A model generated the notes under the pieces. That model saw only the letters and a program-made list of their open reading frames with translations, was not told where the DNA came from and did not search any database. Below are positions 1-8,930 of a stretch of 64,000 bases of DNA, one piece after another; positions within the stretch are counted from its first letter, which is position 1; the number at the start of each line of letters is the position of its first letter. This DNA comes from Mycobacterium genavense ATCC 51234. GTDB taxonomy: Bacteria; Actinomycetota; Actinomycetes; Mycobacteriales; Mycobacteriaceae. The position numbers and the translations under genes are program-made. Location: positions 310,001-374,000 of the forward strand of contig NZ_JAGZ01000003.1 of the NCBI RefSeq assembly GCF_000526915.1, read 5' to 3'.

Positions 1-717
1 CGCCACCGGAAAAACCTTGAGCCGCAGCAGTCGGTCGAGTCACAGCGCCTTCGACAGCCGATCACCGCGGATCAGCACCGGCATGGCGTCGGCGCCCCCG
101 ACCGGCGCGATCGGCACGATCGGCACCCCGGCACGAATCGCCATCTTCACGAAGCCGGTCCGCCCCGCGAGGTTGGCCCGGTCGCGCTCGGTCCACGGCC
201 GCAGCGAATCCACCTCTCCGCCCGGCCATAACGCGACGTCTCGCCCTTCGGCCAGCGCCGTGGCGATGGCGTCCGGGGCGGCGGGAAGCGCACCCATCGA
301 GCGAAAGTAGCGGCCGAACAACGGGATGGCCATCAACGCGTCGTGCGCGGTGCCATGCAGCGTGCGTTCCGGACCGAAGCTCCGCCACCATTGCAGGCCG
401 ACGGTCCATGCGTCCCAGACGAACGGGGCACCGGAGTGAATGCCGATGAGCAACGCCGGCGGATCCGGAATGTTCTCCCAGCCGTCGATCTCCATCCGAA
501 ACCAATAGTCGACCAACAGATTCCAGGCGAACTTCTGGCGTTGCAGGGTGGTGTCGTCCTGACCGCGCAGGTCCCAGCGGGCGGCTCGGCGCGCCACCCA
601 GCCGCTCAATCCACCGTCCTGATCGTCGCGCTTGACCGCCATCGTCGCGCGGGCCTGCTCGGCGTGCTCGTGGGCTTGTTCGCGTACCGGGGCCGGCCGG
701 TGATCTGTGTAACCCAT
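1..717 (-). pseudogene. Lysophospholipid acyltransferase-like protein, broken by an in-frame stop; runs off the window
   Basis: The reading frame begins at an ATG at 717 and encodes a PlsC-type acyltransferase-like protein of the mycobacterial family that carries the motif IHSGAPFVWDAW in place of the usual NHxxxxD. Around codon 226 it hits TGA at 40-42. Beyond the stop the same frame goes straight on with LDRLLRLKVFPVA to the window edge, which looks like authentic family sequence (expected KALRLDRL), so an Arg CGA codon has probably become TGA. Such proteins acylate lysophospholipids at the membrane. An upstream TTG at 750 is an alternative start. The 3' part lies outside the window, so further damage cannot be judged. 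Confidence 0.75.
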
Positions 718-800
718 TTTTGCCGGGTACCCCAAATGAGCCCCGGGCAATTCGCCCGATCACCGGCGAAAAGTCTTTTCCGAAACCGCGATTACGCAGA

Positions 801-834
801 CCTCCCCGCGCCACTGGTCCGTGGCGCGGGGAGG
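801..834 (-). terminator. Hairpin downstream of the first MPT63-like gene
   Basis: Perfect 14-bp stem (801-814 with 821-834) around a 6-nt loop, GC-rich, 27 bp after the stop of the MPT63-like pseudogene on the minus strand. There is no U-run. Mycobacterial terminators often lack one, so a terminator is the likely role. Confidence 0.6.
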
Positions 835-861
835 ATGTGCGGCGACGACGCCTCAGCGGGC

Positions 862-1434
862 TTAGGTGTTGGCGCGCGCGTTGGGTGCCGGGCTGGGCAG
901 CGCACCGGGTCCCGGGGTGGTCGGCGCCGGTGCCGCGCCGGGCTGCGAGCCGCCCGGCATGTTCGACGTCCAGATCAGGATGTCTTGGGTGCCCTCGTTG
1001 TAGGCGACGCCGTTCGGCGGTGCGCCGGTCACGTCGAAGTACAGCGTGCCGGTGGACTCGCTGCCCTGCGGGATCGGCGCCGGGTTGAGGCTGCCCGGGG
1101 CGCCGACCTTGTCGATCACCCGGTAGTTCTGGCCGTTAGGCCCGCGGGCGATGAAGTCGTTGACCATCGGGGTGACCAGCCCGCCGTCCGAGCGAACGGT
1201 GACGTCGGCCTGGTAAAGCGTGCCCTTCGGCGCGTAGCCCGGGATGGTCACATTGCTGGGCTGCAGGTTGCTCGCCGTGTAGTTGGTGATCAGCGGCCCC
1301 GCGACGAGCTGCTAGCTGGTGCCGAAGCCCTGGATGTTGGGCGCCGCCGACGCGGTCGCCGCGGTGAATGCGCTGACCGCGGCAATACCGGCGGCGCCGA
1401 TCACCGATTTCATAGCCGTAGAAGTGAATTTCAT
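862..1434 (-). pseudogene. MPT63-like (DUF1942) secreted protein, interrupted by a stop codon
   Basis: Starts with ATG at 1434 behind an AAAGGGAT ribosome site and a Sec signal peptide ending near TASAA. TAG at 1312-1314 (codon 41) stops the frame just after the motif NIQGFGTS. The same frame then continues to 862 without another stop, through PLITNYT, TIPGYAPKGTLYQADV and LYFDVTG, and aligns with the intact paralogue at 1732-2205. The paralogue has Glu-Gln at this place, so a sense codon (CAG or GAG) has probably mutated. MPT63-family proteins are small immunoglobulin-like secreted antigens of unknown function. The C-terminal tail rich in Pro, Ala and Gly is not in the paralogue. Confidence 0.82.
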
Positions 1435-1672
1435 GCTGAATATCCCTTTAGTTGGATCGTTCCGTTTGTTTTCCCCCGCGATGATTCCCTCCGGCACGGG
1501 CCAGCACCGCACCATTTCCGTATAGCCAATCCCCTGCGGCCGCAAACATCAGCGCTTTGAGCTGCGGCAACGCCCTTCGCAAATGGCAATCAATGCGCCC
1601 CAGAATTCGCATAGACCTCAAAGCCAAGTTGAGCCCCAAATGCCACAGTCGACGATTTCAGCGTGGGAAAAA

Positions 1673-1705
1673 GAAGTTCCCCGCGTCAAAAACACGGGGA
1701 ACTTC
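1673..1705 (-). terminator. Intrinsic terminator of the second MPT63-like gene
   Basis: A 14-bp stem with one mismatch (1673-1686 paired with 1692-1705) and a 5-nt loop. Read on the minus strand it is followed by five T residues (complement of A at 1668-1672). It starts 26 bp after the stop of the MPT63-like gene, so it has both parts of a Rho-independent terminator. Confidence 0.8.
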
Positions 1706-1731
1706 GGGTGTGAATTCGCAGATCACCCGGT

Positions 1732-2205
1732 CTAGACGTGGCGCGTCCAGACGAGGAAATCGTCTTCCCGATCGGTGTACACCACCCCGATCGGCTTCTG
1801 GCCGGTCACGTCGAAGTACAGTTCGCCGGAGCGCTGCTGGCCCGGATCGAGCGGACTGGGGTCAAGGCCATTGGGCACCGGCCCGATGTTCACGACCTTG
1901 TAGACGGTGCCGTTGAACGCCCTGGCCGCAAACCGGGCGATCTGTGGCTCGACGGTTCCGGTATTCGCTCTCGCCGTGACATCGGCCTGGTAGAGCTGCC
2001 CGGCGGGCTGGAATCCCGGTATCGTCACGTCGCTCGGCCGCAGATTACTCACCGTGTAGTCGGTGATCAGGGGGCCGTCGACCGCCTGCTCCGTAGCTCC
2101 AAACCCCTGCACATTGGCGGTAGCGGTCGCCGCCGTGATGATGCTCGCCGCGGCAATGCCCGCCGCGCTGAGCGCCGCTGTCGCTGTCATCGTGGCGAAT
2201 TTCAT
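1732..2205 (-). CDS. MPT63-like (DUF1942) secreted protein
   Basis: A 157-residue protein with an N-terminal signal peptide (about residues 1-30, hydrophobic core ending ATATA), then the MPT63-like beta-sandwich domain with TIPGFQPAGQLYQADV and ELYFDVTGQKPIGVVY. The ATG at 2205 is chosen because AGGGAG sits just upstream and the signal peptide starts there; upstream in-frame codons would add an unlikely charged leader. Family members are secreted and immunogenic, with no known enzymatic role. It lies in tandem with a broken paralogue at 862-1434, separated by a strong terminator, so each copy seems to have been its own transcription unit. Confidence 0.85.
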   Translation of the reverse strand: MKFATMTATAALSAAGIAAASIITAATATANVQGFGATEQAVDGPLITDYTVSNLRPSDVTIPGFQPAGQLYQADVTARANTGTVEPQIARFAARAFNGTVYKVVNIGPVPNGLDPSPLDPGQQRSGELYFDVTGQKPIGVVYTDREDDFLVWTRHV

Positions 2206-2399
2206 TGTGACTCCCTGTCTCTCGTGATTCACCCGCGGTCCGGCGATTACCCGTTTGCCGGCGCGTGCCAAACGACGCGACGCGGGGCGTTCGCCAAATT
2301 GCGGCGACGTTCAATCGACGGGTGCCCAGCGGTCACTGCCCATTCACCGCCGCGTAAACGCCGTTCGGGGGGCCGGGGGTGCGTCCGGCCGGAACGGAT

Positions 2400-2418
2400 A
2401 TGTCAATATCGCTGACAT
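2400..2418. promoter_or_regulatory. Palindrome over the start codon of the MarR gene, possible autoregulatory operator
   Basis: ATGTCA-N7-TGACAT, two 6-bp arms whose right half overlaps the ATG of the MarR gene at 2417. MarR proteins bind such palindromes and often repress their own gene. The binding itself is inference. Confidence 0.45.
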
Positions 2419-2836
2419 GGCTGCGACCGAAGATGCCCCGCTTGGCTACCTGCTCTACCGCGTGGCAGCCGTGCTGCGGCCCGAGGTTGCGGCCGTGCTG
2501 GGCCCGCTCGGCCTGACACTTCCCGAATTCGTTTGTCTGAGAATACTTTCGATGTCGCCGGGGTTGTCCAGTGCCGAGCTGTCGCGTAGTACCAATGTCA
2601 CGCCGCAGGCGATGAACACGGTGCTGCGCAGGCTGGAAGAGGTCGGGGCGGTGGAACGGCCGACCTCGGTGTCCTCCGGGCGGGCGCTGCCGGCCAAATT
2701 GACCGGTCAAGGCCGCACACTCCTCAAACGCGCGGAAGCCGCGGTCCGTACCGCCGATGACTGCATCCTGGCCAAGCTGACCGCGGCGCAGCAGCGCGAG
2801 TTCAAGCGGATGCTGGAAAAGCTCGGCTCCGACTGA
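2417..2836 (+). CDS. MarR-family transcriptional regulator (Rv2887 orthologue)
   Basis: A 139-residue winged helix protein. Helix-turn-helix region around residues 48-72 (LSSAELSRSTNVTPQAMNTVL), wing around residues 75-95, and C-terminal dimerisation helices. It sits next to amiC, as Rv2887 does in M. tuberculosis. Rv2887 is known as a repressor whose loss raises resistance to some small molecules through a methyltransferase gene elsewhere. The ATG at 2417 lies inside a palindrome, which suggests autoregulation. No strong ribosome site is visible, so a leaderless transcript is possible. Confidence 0.85.
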   Translation: MAATEDAPLGYLLYRVAAVLRPEVAAVLGPLGLTLPEFVCLRILSMSPGLSSAELSRSTNVTPQAMNTVLRRLEEVGAVERPTSVSSGRALPAKLTGQGRTLLKRAEAAVRTADDCILAKLTAAQQREFKRMLEKLGSD

Positions 2837-2842
2837 CTCCGG

Positions 2843-3529
2843 CTATCCATCGGCTTGAATGCGTGCCCACGGCCGCGCCTGTTCGAGTTCGTAGGCCAGT
2901 TCCAGCAGCAGCGCGTCCTGCCCCAGGTCGGCGGCGAGCATCATGCCGACCGGCATCCCGTCGGCCGACTGGGCCAACGGCAACGAGATCGCCGGATCCC
3001 CGGTGACGTTCTGCAGCGGTGTGAACGCGACCCAGTCGATCAGCCGGTCGATGACCTGCTGGTACTCGGTCGGCGCCAGGTGACCGACCCGCGGGGTCAG
3101 GTCGGCGAGCGTCGGGGTGAGCAGCGCGTCGTAGGTCTGGTAGAACTCGGCGCTGCGCCGGCGCATTCTGCGCAGCCGCAGGACCACTCCCGGCATCCGG
3201 TGCAGATTGCGGCCGGTGTGGCGCTCCAGGCCCAGCGTCAGGGCGTCCAGCCGGGTGCGGTCGAACGTGTCGCCGAACAGGCGGCGCCCGGTGCGCACCT
3301 GCATCAGCGCGAAGAAGGCGCTCGACGGGGCCGCGGACGCGGTCGCCCGCGCCTGCTCGAATGCCTTGTACGCCAAGCCGTTCAGGATGGGGTTGACGGC
3401 CTCGGTGCGGGCGATCGCCGCCTCGACTACCTCGGTTCTGCCGACCCGGCCGGCCCGGATGGCCTCGGACAAGGCGGTCGCGTCGAGATCGCCGAGGGCG
3501 TCGTCACCGAAAGCGTGCACGCGTCGCAT
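2843..3529 (-). pseudogene. amiC: Amidase AmiC with a large in-frame internal deletion
   Basis: The frame is open (228 codons), but amidase-signature enzymes of this family have about 470 residues. Residues 1-63 match the AmiC N-terminus (RVHAFGDDALGDLD). From about residue 75 the protein matches the C-terminal third (QVRTGRRLFGDTFD, LTPTLADLTPRVGHLAPTEY, ADGMPVGMM). About 245 residues between these parts are missing, including the catalytic Lys and the Gly/Ser-rich segment with the catalytic Ser-cisSer pair. The product cannot hydrolyse amides. The junction lies at about 3305-3340. Position beside marR and tsf identifies it as the Rv2888c locus. Confidence 0.85.
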
Positions 3530-3561
3530 GACAACAGACGCTAGCCGCTCCCGCTGCGCGG

Positions 3562-4401
3562 TTAAGCCTGACCCACCTCGAAGCGAACAAACCGGGTCAC
3601 CGTGACACCGGCCTCGTCGAGCAGAGCCTTGACGGTCTTCTTGTTGTCGGACACCGACGGCTGCTCGAGCAGCACGACGTCCTTGAAGAAGCCGTTCAAC
3701 CGGCCCTCGACGAGCTTGGGCAGCGCCTGCTCCGGCTTGCCTTCCTCTTTCGCAGTCTCCTCGGCGATACGCCGCTCGCTGGCCACCACGTCCTCGGGCA
3801 CGTCGTCGCGGGTGAGGTAGCGCGCCTTGAGCGCAGCGATCTGCAGCGCCACGGCGTGGGCGGCCTCTCTGGCCGAGGAGGCGCCGGCACCGGTGTACTC
3901 GACCAGCACGCCGACGGCCGGGGGCAGGTCCGCGGCCCGCTTGTGCAGGTAGGTCTCGACGGTGCCGTCGAAGAAGGCGGCCCGGCGCAGTGCCAGCTTC
4001 TCGCCGATCTTGGCGGACAGGTCGGCGACGGCCTGCTCGACGGTAGTTGTCGCCTCTCCCCCCGGAATGACAGCGGCCCGGAGCGCGTCGACGTCGGCAG
4101 CCTTGGATTGCGCTGCCGCGGCGACGATCTCGTCGGCCAGCTTCTGGAACTCCGCGTTCTTGGCGACGAAGTCGGTCTCGCTGTTCAGCTCGATCAGCGC
4201 ACCGTCCTTGGCCGCGACCAGACCTTCGGCCGTGGCGCGCTCGGCGCGCTTGCCGACGTCCTTGGCACCCTTGATGCGGAGCGCCTCGACGGCCTTGTCG
4301 AAGTCGCCGTCGCTGTCGGCCAGGGCGTTCTTGCAGTCGAGCATGCCGGCACCGGTGAGCTCACGAAGACGCTTGACGTCGGCAGCGGTGAAGTTCGCCA
4401 T
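3562..4401 (-). CDS. tsf: Elongation factor Ts
   Basis: A 279-residue EF-Ts, the guanine nucleotide exchange factor of EF-Tu. The N-terminal UBA-like domain ([21 protein letters not shown]) and the TDFVAKN core motif that contacts EF-Tu are present, and the length is near the mycobacterial norm. The ATG at 4401 lies one base after the rpsB stop (TGAtATG), so translation of the two is coupled, as in most bacteria. Confidence 0.97.
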   Translation of the reverse strand: MANFTAADVKRLRELTGAGMLDCKNALADSDGDFDKAVEALRIKGAKDVGKRAERATAEGLVAAKDGALIELNSETDFVAKNAEFQKLADEIVAAAAQSKAADVDALRAAVIPGGEATTTVEQAVADLSAKIGEKLALRRAAFFDGTVETYLHKRAADLPPAVGVLVEYTGAGASSAREAAHAVALQIAALKARYLTRDDVPEDVVASERRIAEETAKEEGKPEQALPKLVEGRLNGFFKDVVLLEQPSVSDNKKTVKALLDEAGVTVTRFVRFEVGQA

Positions 4402-4402
4402 A

Positions 4403-5248
4403 TCAGCCTTCCGTGGGGGTGGTTTCGGGCGCAGCTCCAGCGGCGTCGGTGGTGGCTGTGGTGGTAGCGGTCGTCGTCGCAGAAGCCAGCAGCTCCTGCT
4501 CCCATTCGGCGAGCGGCTCGGCGGACTCTGCCTCGGGCTTGCCGTCGCCGCGGCCGAGTCCGGCACGCGCCTGCAGGCCCTCGGCGACCGCGGAGGCGAT
4601 CACCTTGGTCAGCAGCGCCGCCGAGCGGATCGCGTCGTCGTTGCCCGGGATCGGGTAGTCGATCTCGTCGGGATCGCAGTTGGTGTCCAGGATCGCGATG
4701 ACCGGGATACCGAGCTTGCGGGCCTCGCCGACGGCGATGTGCTCCTTGTTGGTGTCGACGACCCAGATCGCCGACGGCACCTTGGCCATGTCGCGGATAC
4801 CGCCGAGGCTGCGCTCCAGCTTGTTCTTCTCGCGGGTCAGGCCCAGGATCTCTTTCTTGGTGCGGCCCTCGAAGCCACCGGTCTGCTCCATCGCCTCGAG
4901 TTCCTTGAGGCGCTGCAGCCGCTTGTGCACCGTGGAGAAGTTGGTGAGCATGCCGCCCAGCCAGCGCTGGTTGACGTACGGCATGCCGACGCGGGTGGCC
5001 TCGGCCGCGACGGACTCCTGCGCCTGCTTCTTGGTGCCGACGAACAGCACGGTGCCTCCGTGGGCGACGGTCTCCTTGACGAACTCGTACGCCTTGTCGA
5101 TGAAGGTCAGCGTCTGCTGCAGGTCGATGATGTAGATGCCGTTGCGGTCGGTGAAGATGAACCGCTTCATCTTGGGATTCCAGCGACGGGTCTGGTGCCC
5201 GAAGTGGGTGCCGCTGTCGAGCAGCTGTTTCATGGTCACGACGGCCAT
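4403..5248 (-). CDS. rpsB: 30S ribosomal protein S2
   Basis: A 281-residue S2 protein beginning [19 protein letters not shown], with the conserved blocks [19 protein letters not shown] and [19 protein letters not shown]. The C-terminal tail after about residue 225 is acidic and rich in Ala and Thr, as usual in mycobacteria. First gene of the rpsB-tsf operon. The 294 bp upstream, shared with the divergent M23 peptidase gene, should hold its promoter and leader. Confidence 0.97.
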   Translation of the reverse strand: MAVVTMKQLLDSGTHFGHQTRRWNPKMKRFIFTDRNGIYIIDLQQTLTFIDKAYEFVKETVAHGGTVLFVGTKKQAQESVAAEATRVGMPYVNQRWLGGMLTNFSTVHKRLQRLKELEAMEQTGGFEGRTKKEILGLTREKNKLERSLGGIRDMAKVPSAIWVVDTNKEHIAVGEARKLGIPVIAILDTNCDPDEIDYPIPGNDDAIRSAALLTKVIASAVAEGLQARAGLGRGDGKPEAESAEPLAEWEQELLASATTTATTTATTDAAGAAPETTPTEG

Positions 5249-5542
5249 GGTGATGCCATTCCTTTATGATGTCGGTTGTCGCCCGGCATCGGCTGACGCC
5301 AGGCCCTGGCGCCTGCTGCGATGCCGGACCCTGTTACGGGACCACCCGGCATGCGCTGCGAACTCCTAGTGGAACGGGAGACGCGAAGCAGACGCGCGAA
5401 GTCAGCCCGCGAACGAGCTGCGACGAGCAGTTTACACCGACTCAGCTGGTGGTTTTCCAGCACATGTCCACAGTGCGGCCCGCATGCACAGTTTCGGCAA
5501 ACGGGAGTGGCCGTGTCGTCGACGCCGCGCTGAACTCATGGG

Positions 5543-6034
5543 GTGCGGTGGGCGGCGCTGATCGCGAGCTCGGGCCTGATCGGCGCGTACCCGGCGGCCG
5601 CCGACGACGTCCGGCTGGACTGGCCGCTGCGGCCCGCCCCCGCCGTCGTGCGCAGTTTCGACGCCCCGTCGCCCGACTGGAAGCCTGGGCACCGGGGCAT
5701 GGATCTGGCCGGGCGGCCCGGGCAGCCAGTGTACGCCGCCGGCCCCGCGACCGTGGTGTTCGCCGGGTTGCTGGCCGGACGGCCGGTGGTGTCGCTGGCC
5801 CATCCCGGCGGGTTGCACACCAACTACGAGCCGGTGCAAGCCGTCGTGCGGGTGGGTCAGCAGGTGAGCGCACAGACGGTGATCGGCGAGCTGTCGGCCG
5901 GCCAAGACGGGTGCCGGGTCTCGGCGTGCCTGCACTGGGGCGCGATGTGGGGCCCGGCGTCGCGCGCGGACTACGTCGATCCGCTGGGCCTGCTGAAATC
6001 CACCCCGGTGCGACTCAAGCCGCTAGACGGCTGA
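5543..6034 (+). CDS. Secreted M23-family (LytM-like) peptidase, Rv2891 orthologue
   Basis: A 163-residue protein with a short signal peptide (residues 1-20, cleavage near PAAADD) and one M23 domain. GHRGMDL supplies the first zinc ligands (His50, Asp54). The usual HxH motif reads CLH (Cys129, His131), so the His that normally acts as general base is replaced by Cys while the zinc ligand remains. The fold may therefore bind rather than cut peptidoglycan. The start is GTG at 5543; the nearby ATG at 5538 is out of frame. It is convergent with xerC, 4 bp apart. The family annotation is sound; activity is open. Confidence 0.8.
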   Translation: MRWAALIASSGLIGAYPAAADDVRLDWPLRPAPAVVRSFDAPSPDWKPGHRGMDLAGRPGQPVYAAGPATVVFAGLLAGRPVVSLAHPGGLHTNYEPVQAVVRVGQQVSAQTVIGELSAGQDGCRVSACLHWGAMWGPASRADYVDPLGLLKSTPVRLKPLDG

Positions 6035-6038
6035 CGTG

Positions 6039-6935
6039 TCAGGCGCGCGGGTGGGCCTGATCGTGCACCGCCCGCAACCGCGACACCGCGACATGGGTGT
6101 AGAGCTGGGTGGTCGCCAAGCTGGAATGGCCGAGCAGCTCCTGGACGACCCGTAGGTCGGCCCCGCCTTCGAGCAGATGCGTGGCCGCGCTGTGCCGCAG
6201 CCCGTGCGGCCCCATGTCGGGGGCGCCGTCCACCGCGGCGATCGTCTGGTGCACGACCGTGCGGGCTTGGCGCACGTCGAGCCGGCGGCCCCGCGCGCCC
6301 AGCAGCAGCGCCGGCCCGGACGCCGCGGTGGCCAGAGCGGGTCGCCCGTCGGCCAGCCAGGCCCGCAGCGCGTCGGCCGCGGGCAGCCCGAACGGCGCAG
6401 TGCGCTGCTTGTTGCCCTTGCCCAGCACCCGCACCACCCGGTGGCCGGTGTCGACGTCGTCGATGTCCAGGCCGCACAGCTCGCTCACCCGAATTCCGGT
6501 GGCGTACAGCATCTCGACGATCAGCCGGTCCCGCAGGGCCAGCGGATCTCCTTGCTCGGCACCGGATTTCGCGGCGGCCATGGCATCGCGGGCCTGATCC
6601 TGGCGCAGCACCGCCGGAAGCGTGCGATGCGCCTTGGGCACCTGCAGCCGCGCGGCGGGGTCGACCGTGAGCAGGCCGCGACGCACCGCCCACGCCGTGA
6701 ATGCCTTGACCGCCGAGGTGCGGCGGGCCAGCGTCGTGCGCGCGGCCCCGGCCACCGCCGCGCTCGACAGCCAGCTGCGCAGCAGCGGCAGGTTCAGGCC
6801 GTCCAGCGCCGCTGCGCGCTCGTCGAGGAAGGCGAACAACGAGCGCAAGTCGCCCAGATACGCGCGCCGGGTATGCGCCGACCGGCCGCATTGCAGATCC
6901 AGGTACTCGTCGAACTCGTCGAGAATCGCCTGCAC
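6039..6935 (-). CDS. xerC: Tyrosine recombinase XerC
   Basis: A 298-residue recombinase that, with XerD, resolves chromosome dimers at dif. The N-terminal SAM-like core-binding domain covers about residues 1-90. The catalytic set is complete: Arg149 (TGIRVSEL), Lys173 (GKGNKQR), His244 and Arg247 ([12 protein letters not shown]), His270 (LGHSS) and the nucleophile Tyr279 (TQLYTH). Length is normal. In M. tuberculosis viuB is the next gene upstream; here about 10 kb of other DNA separates them. Confidence 0.95.
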   Translation of the reverse strand: MQAILDEFDEYLDLQCGRSAHTRRAYLGDLRSLFAFLDERAAALDGLNLPLLRSWLSSAAVAGAARTTLARRTSAVKAFTAWAVRRGLLTVDPAARLQVPKAHRTLPAVLRQDQARDAMAAAKSGAEQGDPLALRDRLIVEMLYATGIRVSELCGLDIDDVDTGHRVVRVLGKGNKQRTAPFGLPAADALRAWLADGRPALATAASGPALLLGARGRRLDVRQARTVVHQTIAAVDGAPDMGPHGLRHSAATHLLEGGADLRVVQELLGHSSLATTQLYTHVAVSRLRAVHDQAHPRA

Positions 6936-6968
6936 TCCCCCACGGTCGCAGGCCCGGCCCGCTGCGCG

Positions 6969-8127
6969 TTAGCCGACGCGCCGAAGCGTGTCCGGGGTGA
7001 GATCTTTGCGCGTCGGGTAGCCGTCGACGGCCGTGATTAGGTCCGCTTCGGCCAGCAGACTGCGCAGCACGTGCACGATTCCGTCGACGCCGCCGAGCGC
7101 CAGACCGTAGGCGTACGGACGTCCGACGCCGACCGCGGTGGCGCCCATCGCCGGCGCCTTGACGATGTCGGCGCCGCTGCGGATCCCCGAGTCGAACAGC
7201 ACCGGCAGCCCGCCGGCCGCCTCGACCACCCCCGGCAGACAGTCCAGCGCGGGCAGGCTGCCGTTGGCCTGCCGGCCGCCGTGGGTGGAGCAGTAGATGC
7301 CGTCGACACCGCCGTCCCGGGCGCCTTGCGTCGTCGGGATGGCAAATGCCCTTGATGATCAGTGGCAGGTCGGTCAGCGACCGCAGCCAGGCGAGGTCGT
7401 CGCAGGTCAGCGGGTTACCGAAGGTCGTGACCCACTGCAGCACGGTGGCTTGCGGGTCCTCCTCGGGCGGGCGCTGCAAGCTGGCGCGAAAGACCGGATC
7501 GCTGGTGTTGTTGCTCAGGCAGTGCCCCCGCAGCTGGGGGAAGTTGGCCGTGCTCAGGTCGCGCGGGCGCCACCCGGGGATCCAGGTGTCGAGCGTGACG
7601 ATGATGCCCTTGAAGCCGGCGGCCTCGGCGCGCTGCACCAGGCTGGCGGCCAGGTCGCGATCCTTCGGCGTGTACAGCTGGAAGAAGCCGGGCGTCGCGC
7701 CGAACTCGGCGGCGACGTCTTCCATCGGGTCGGCGGTCAGGGTGGAAACCACCATCGGGACACCGGTCGCCGCGGCCGCGCGTGCGGCGGTCAGGTCGCC
7801 GCGGCCGTCTTGGGCGCAGATGCCGATGACCCCGATCGGCGCCATGAACACCGGCGACGGCAAGGTCAGGCCGAACATCTGCACCGAGAGATCGCGCTCG
7901 GCGGCACCGACGAACATGCGCGGGATCAGGCCCCAGCGATCGAACGCCTCCCGGTTGGCCCGTTGCGTGCGTTCGTCGCCGGCGCCACCGGCGACGTAAG
8001 ACCACACCGACGGCGGCATCGCCTGCTCGGCGCGGGCCTCCAACTCCGAGAACACCATCGGCAGCGCGGGCACCACCCCGGCCTGGCCCTGGAAATTCCC
8101 GATCACCTCGAAGTACTTCCTCGGCAT
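6969..8127 (-). pseudogene. FMN-dependent alpha-hydroxy-acid oxidase (lactate 2-monooxygenase-like), frameshifted
   Basis: Starts at ATG 8127 (MPRKYFEVIGNFQG) and follows the lactate 2-monooxygenase/LldD family through [16 protein letters not shown]. There, near 7319-7323, the frame breaks. The next frame carries on with the FMN-site segment [34 protein letters not shown] and [13 protein letters not shown] to a stop at 6969. Loss of two bases from a GCGC stretch would explain the shift. The split separates the substrate-binding Lys (IIKG) from the active-site His and Arg (THGGRQ, DSGIRSG), so neither half could work. The enzyme would oxidise lactate or a related 2-hydroxy acid. Confidence 0.82.
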
Positions 8128-8139
8128 GGCCCCGCCACC

Positions 8140-8863
8140 CTGGGTGTTCAACCTATTCGCCTTCCGCGCCGGCCGCCGAGTGATGGACCTGGTGATGAAA
8201 GTGGCCGAGGGGAGCCCGGAAAGGTATGGGCTGCCCAAGCCGCAGTGCATACTCGGCGAAACGCACCCCAGCGGGTCCGATCAGATCTTCACAGCCCTTC
8301 GCCGAGGGCGTATCCAACAAAAGCCCAATGTCGCCCAGTTGCTGGGCGACAGGGTTCGGTTCGCCGAGGGCAGCTTCGAGCCGGTCGACCTGCTCGTCTA
8401 CTGTACCGGATACAACATCGACTTCCCCTTCTTCGACCAGGACTACATCTCGGCACCGGACAATCAAATAAGCTTGTTCAAGCAAGTTTTCACGCCCGAC
8501 CATCTCCGCATCTTCTTCGTCGGGTTGTGCCAGCCCCTGGGCAGCATCCAACCGCTCGCCGAGATGCAATCACGCTGGATCGCCGAGTATCTCACCGGTC
8601 GCTACGCCCTGCCGAGCGAAGTGCAGATGCGTAAGGCCATGGCCGACGACGTCCGCTGGCGCTCCAAGCGATTCGTCAAATCGGCACGAAACACCATTGA
8701 GGTCGACCACTTTCAATACGCCCGCAGTCTGCGCAAGGAAATCCGGGCCGGCCGCGCTCGCGCCACCGGCCGGCTACCCATCGCTGCGGGGACGGTGGGC
8801 GAAGCGACCCATGTTTCCGAGCCGACCGCGAGAAGGGCAACCCGGTCCGCATCGGGCAGTTGA
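8140..8863 (+). pseudogene. C-terminal remnant of a flavin-containing monooxygenase
   Basis: About 240 codons match only the C-terminal half of FMO/cyclohexanone-monooxygenase-like proteins: RYGLPKP, VDLLVYCTGYNIDFPFFD (the FATGY-type motif), ISAPDNQISLFKQVF, FVGLCQPLGSIQPLAEMQSRWIAEYL. The N-terminal FAD site (GxGxxG) and NADPH site are missing. The remnant begins within about 15 bp of the divergent start codon of the broken oxidase at 8127, so the 5' part was removed by a deletion ending there. No plausible ribosome site or independent start is seen. FMOs oxygenate ketones or heteroatoms. Confidence 0.8.
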
Positions 8864-8930
8864 TTGGCAGGCTGGTTCGCGCTTACCGCGACAGCCGGGA
8901 GACGTTCCCCGAAAGAAGTTGACATAGGCC

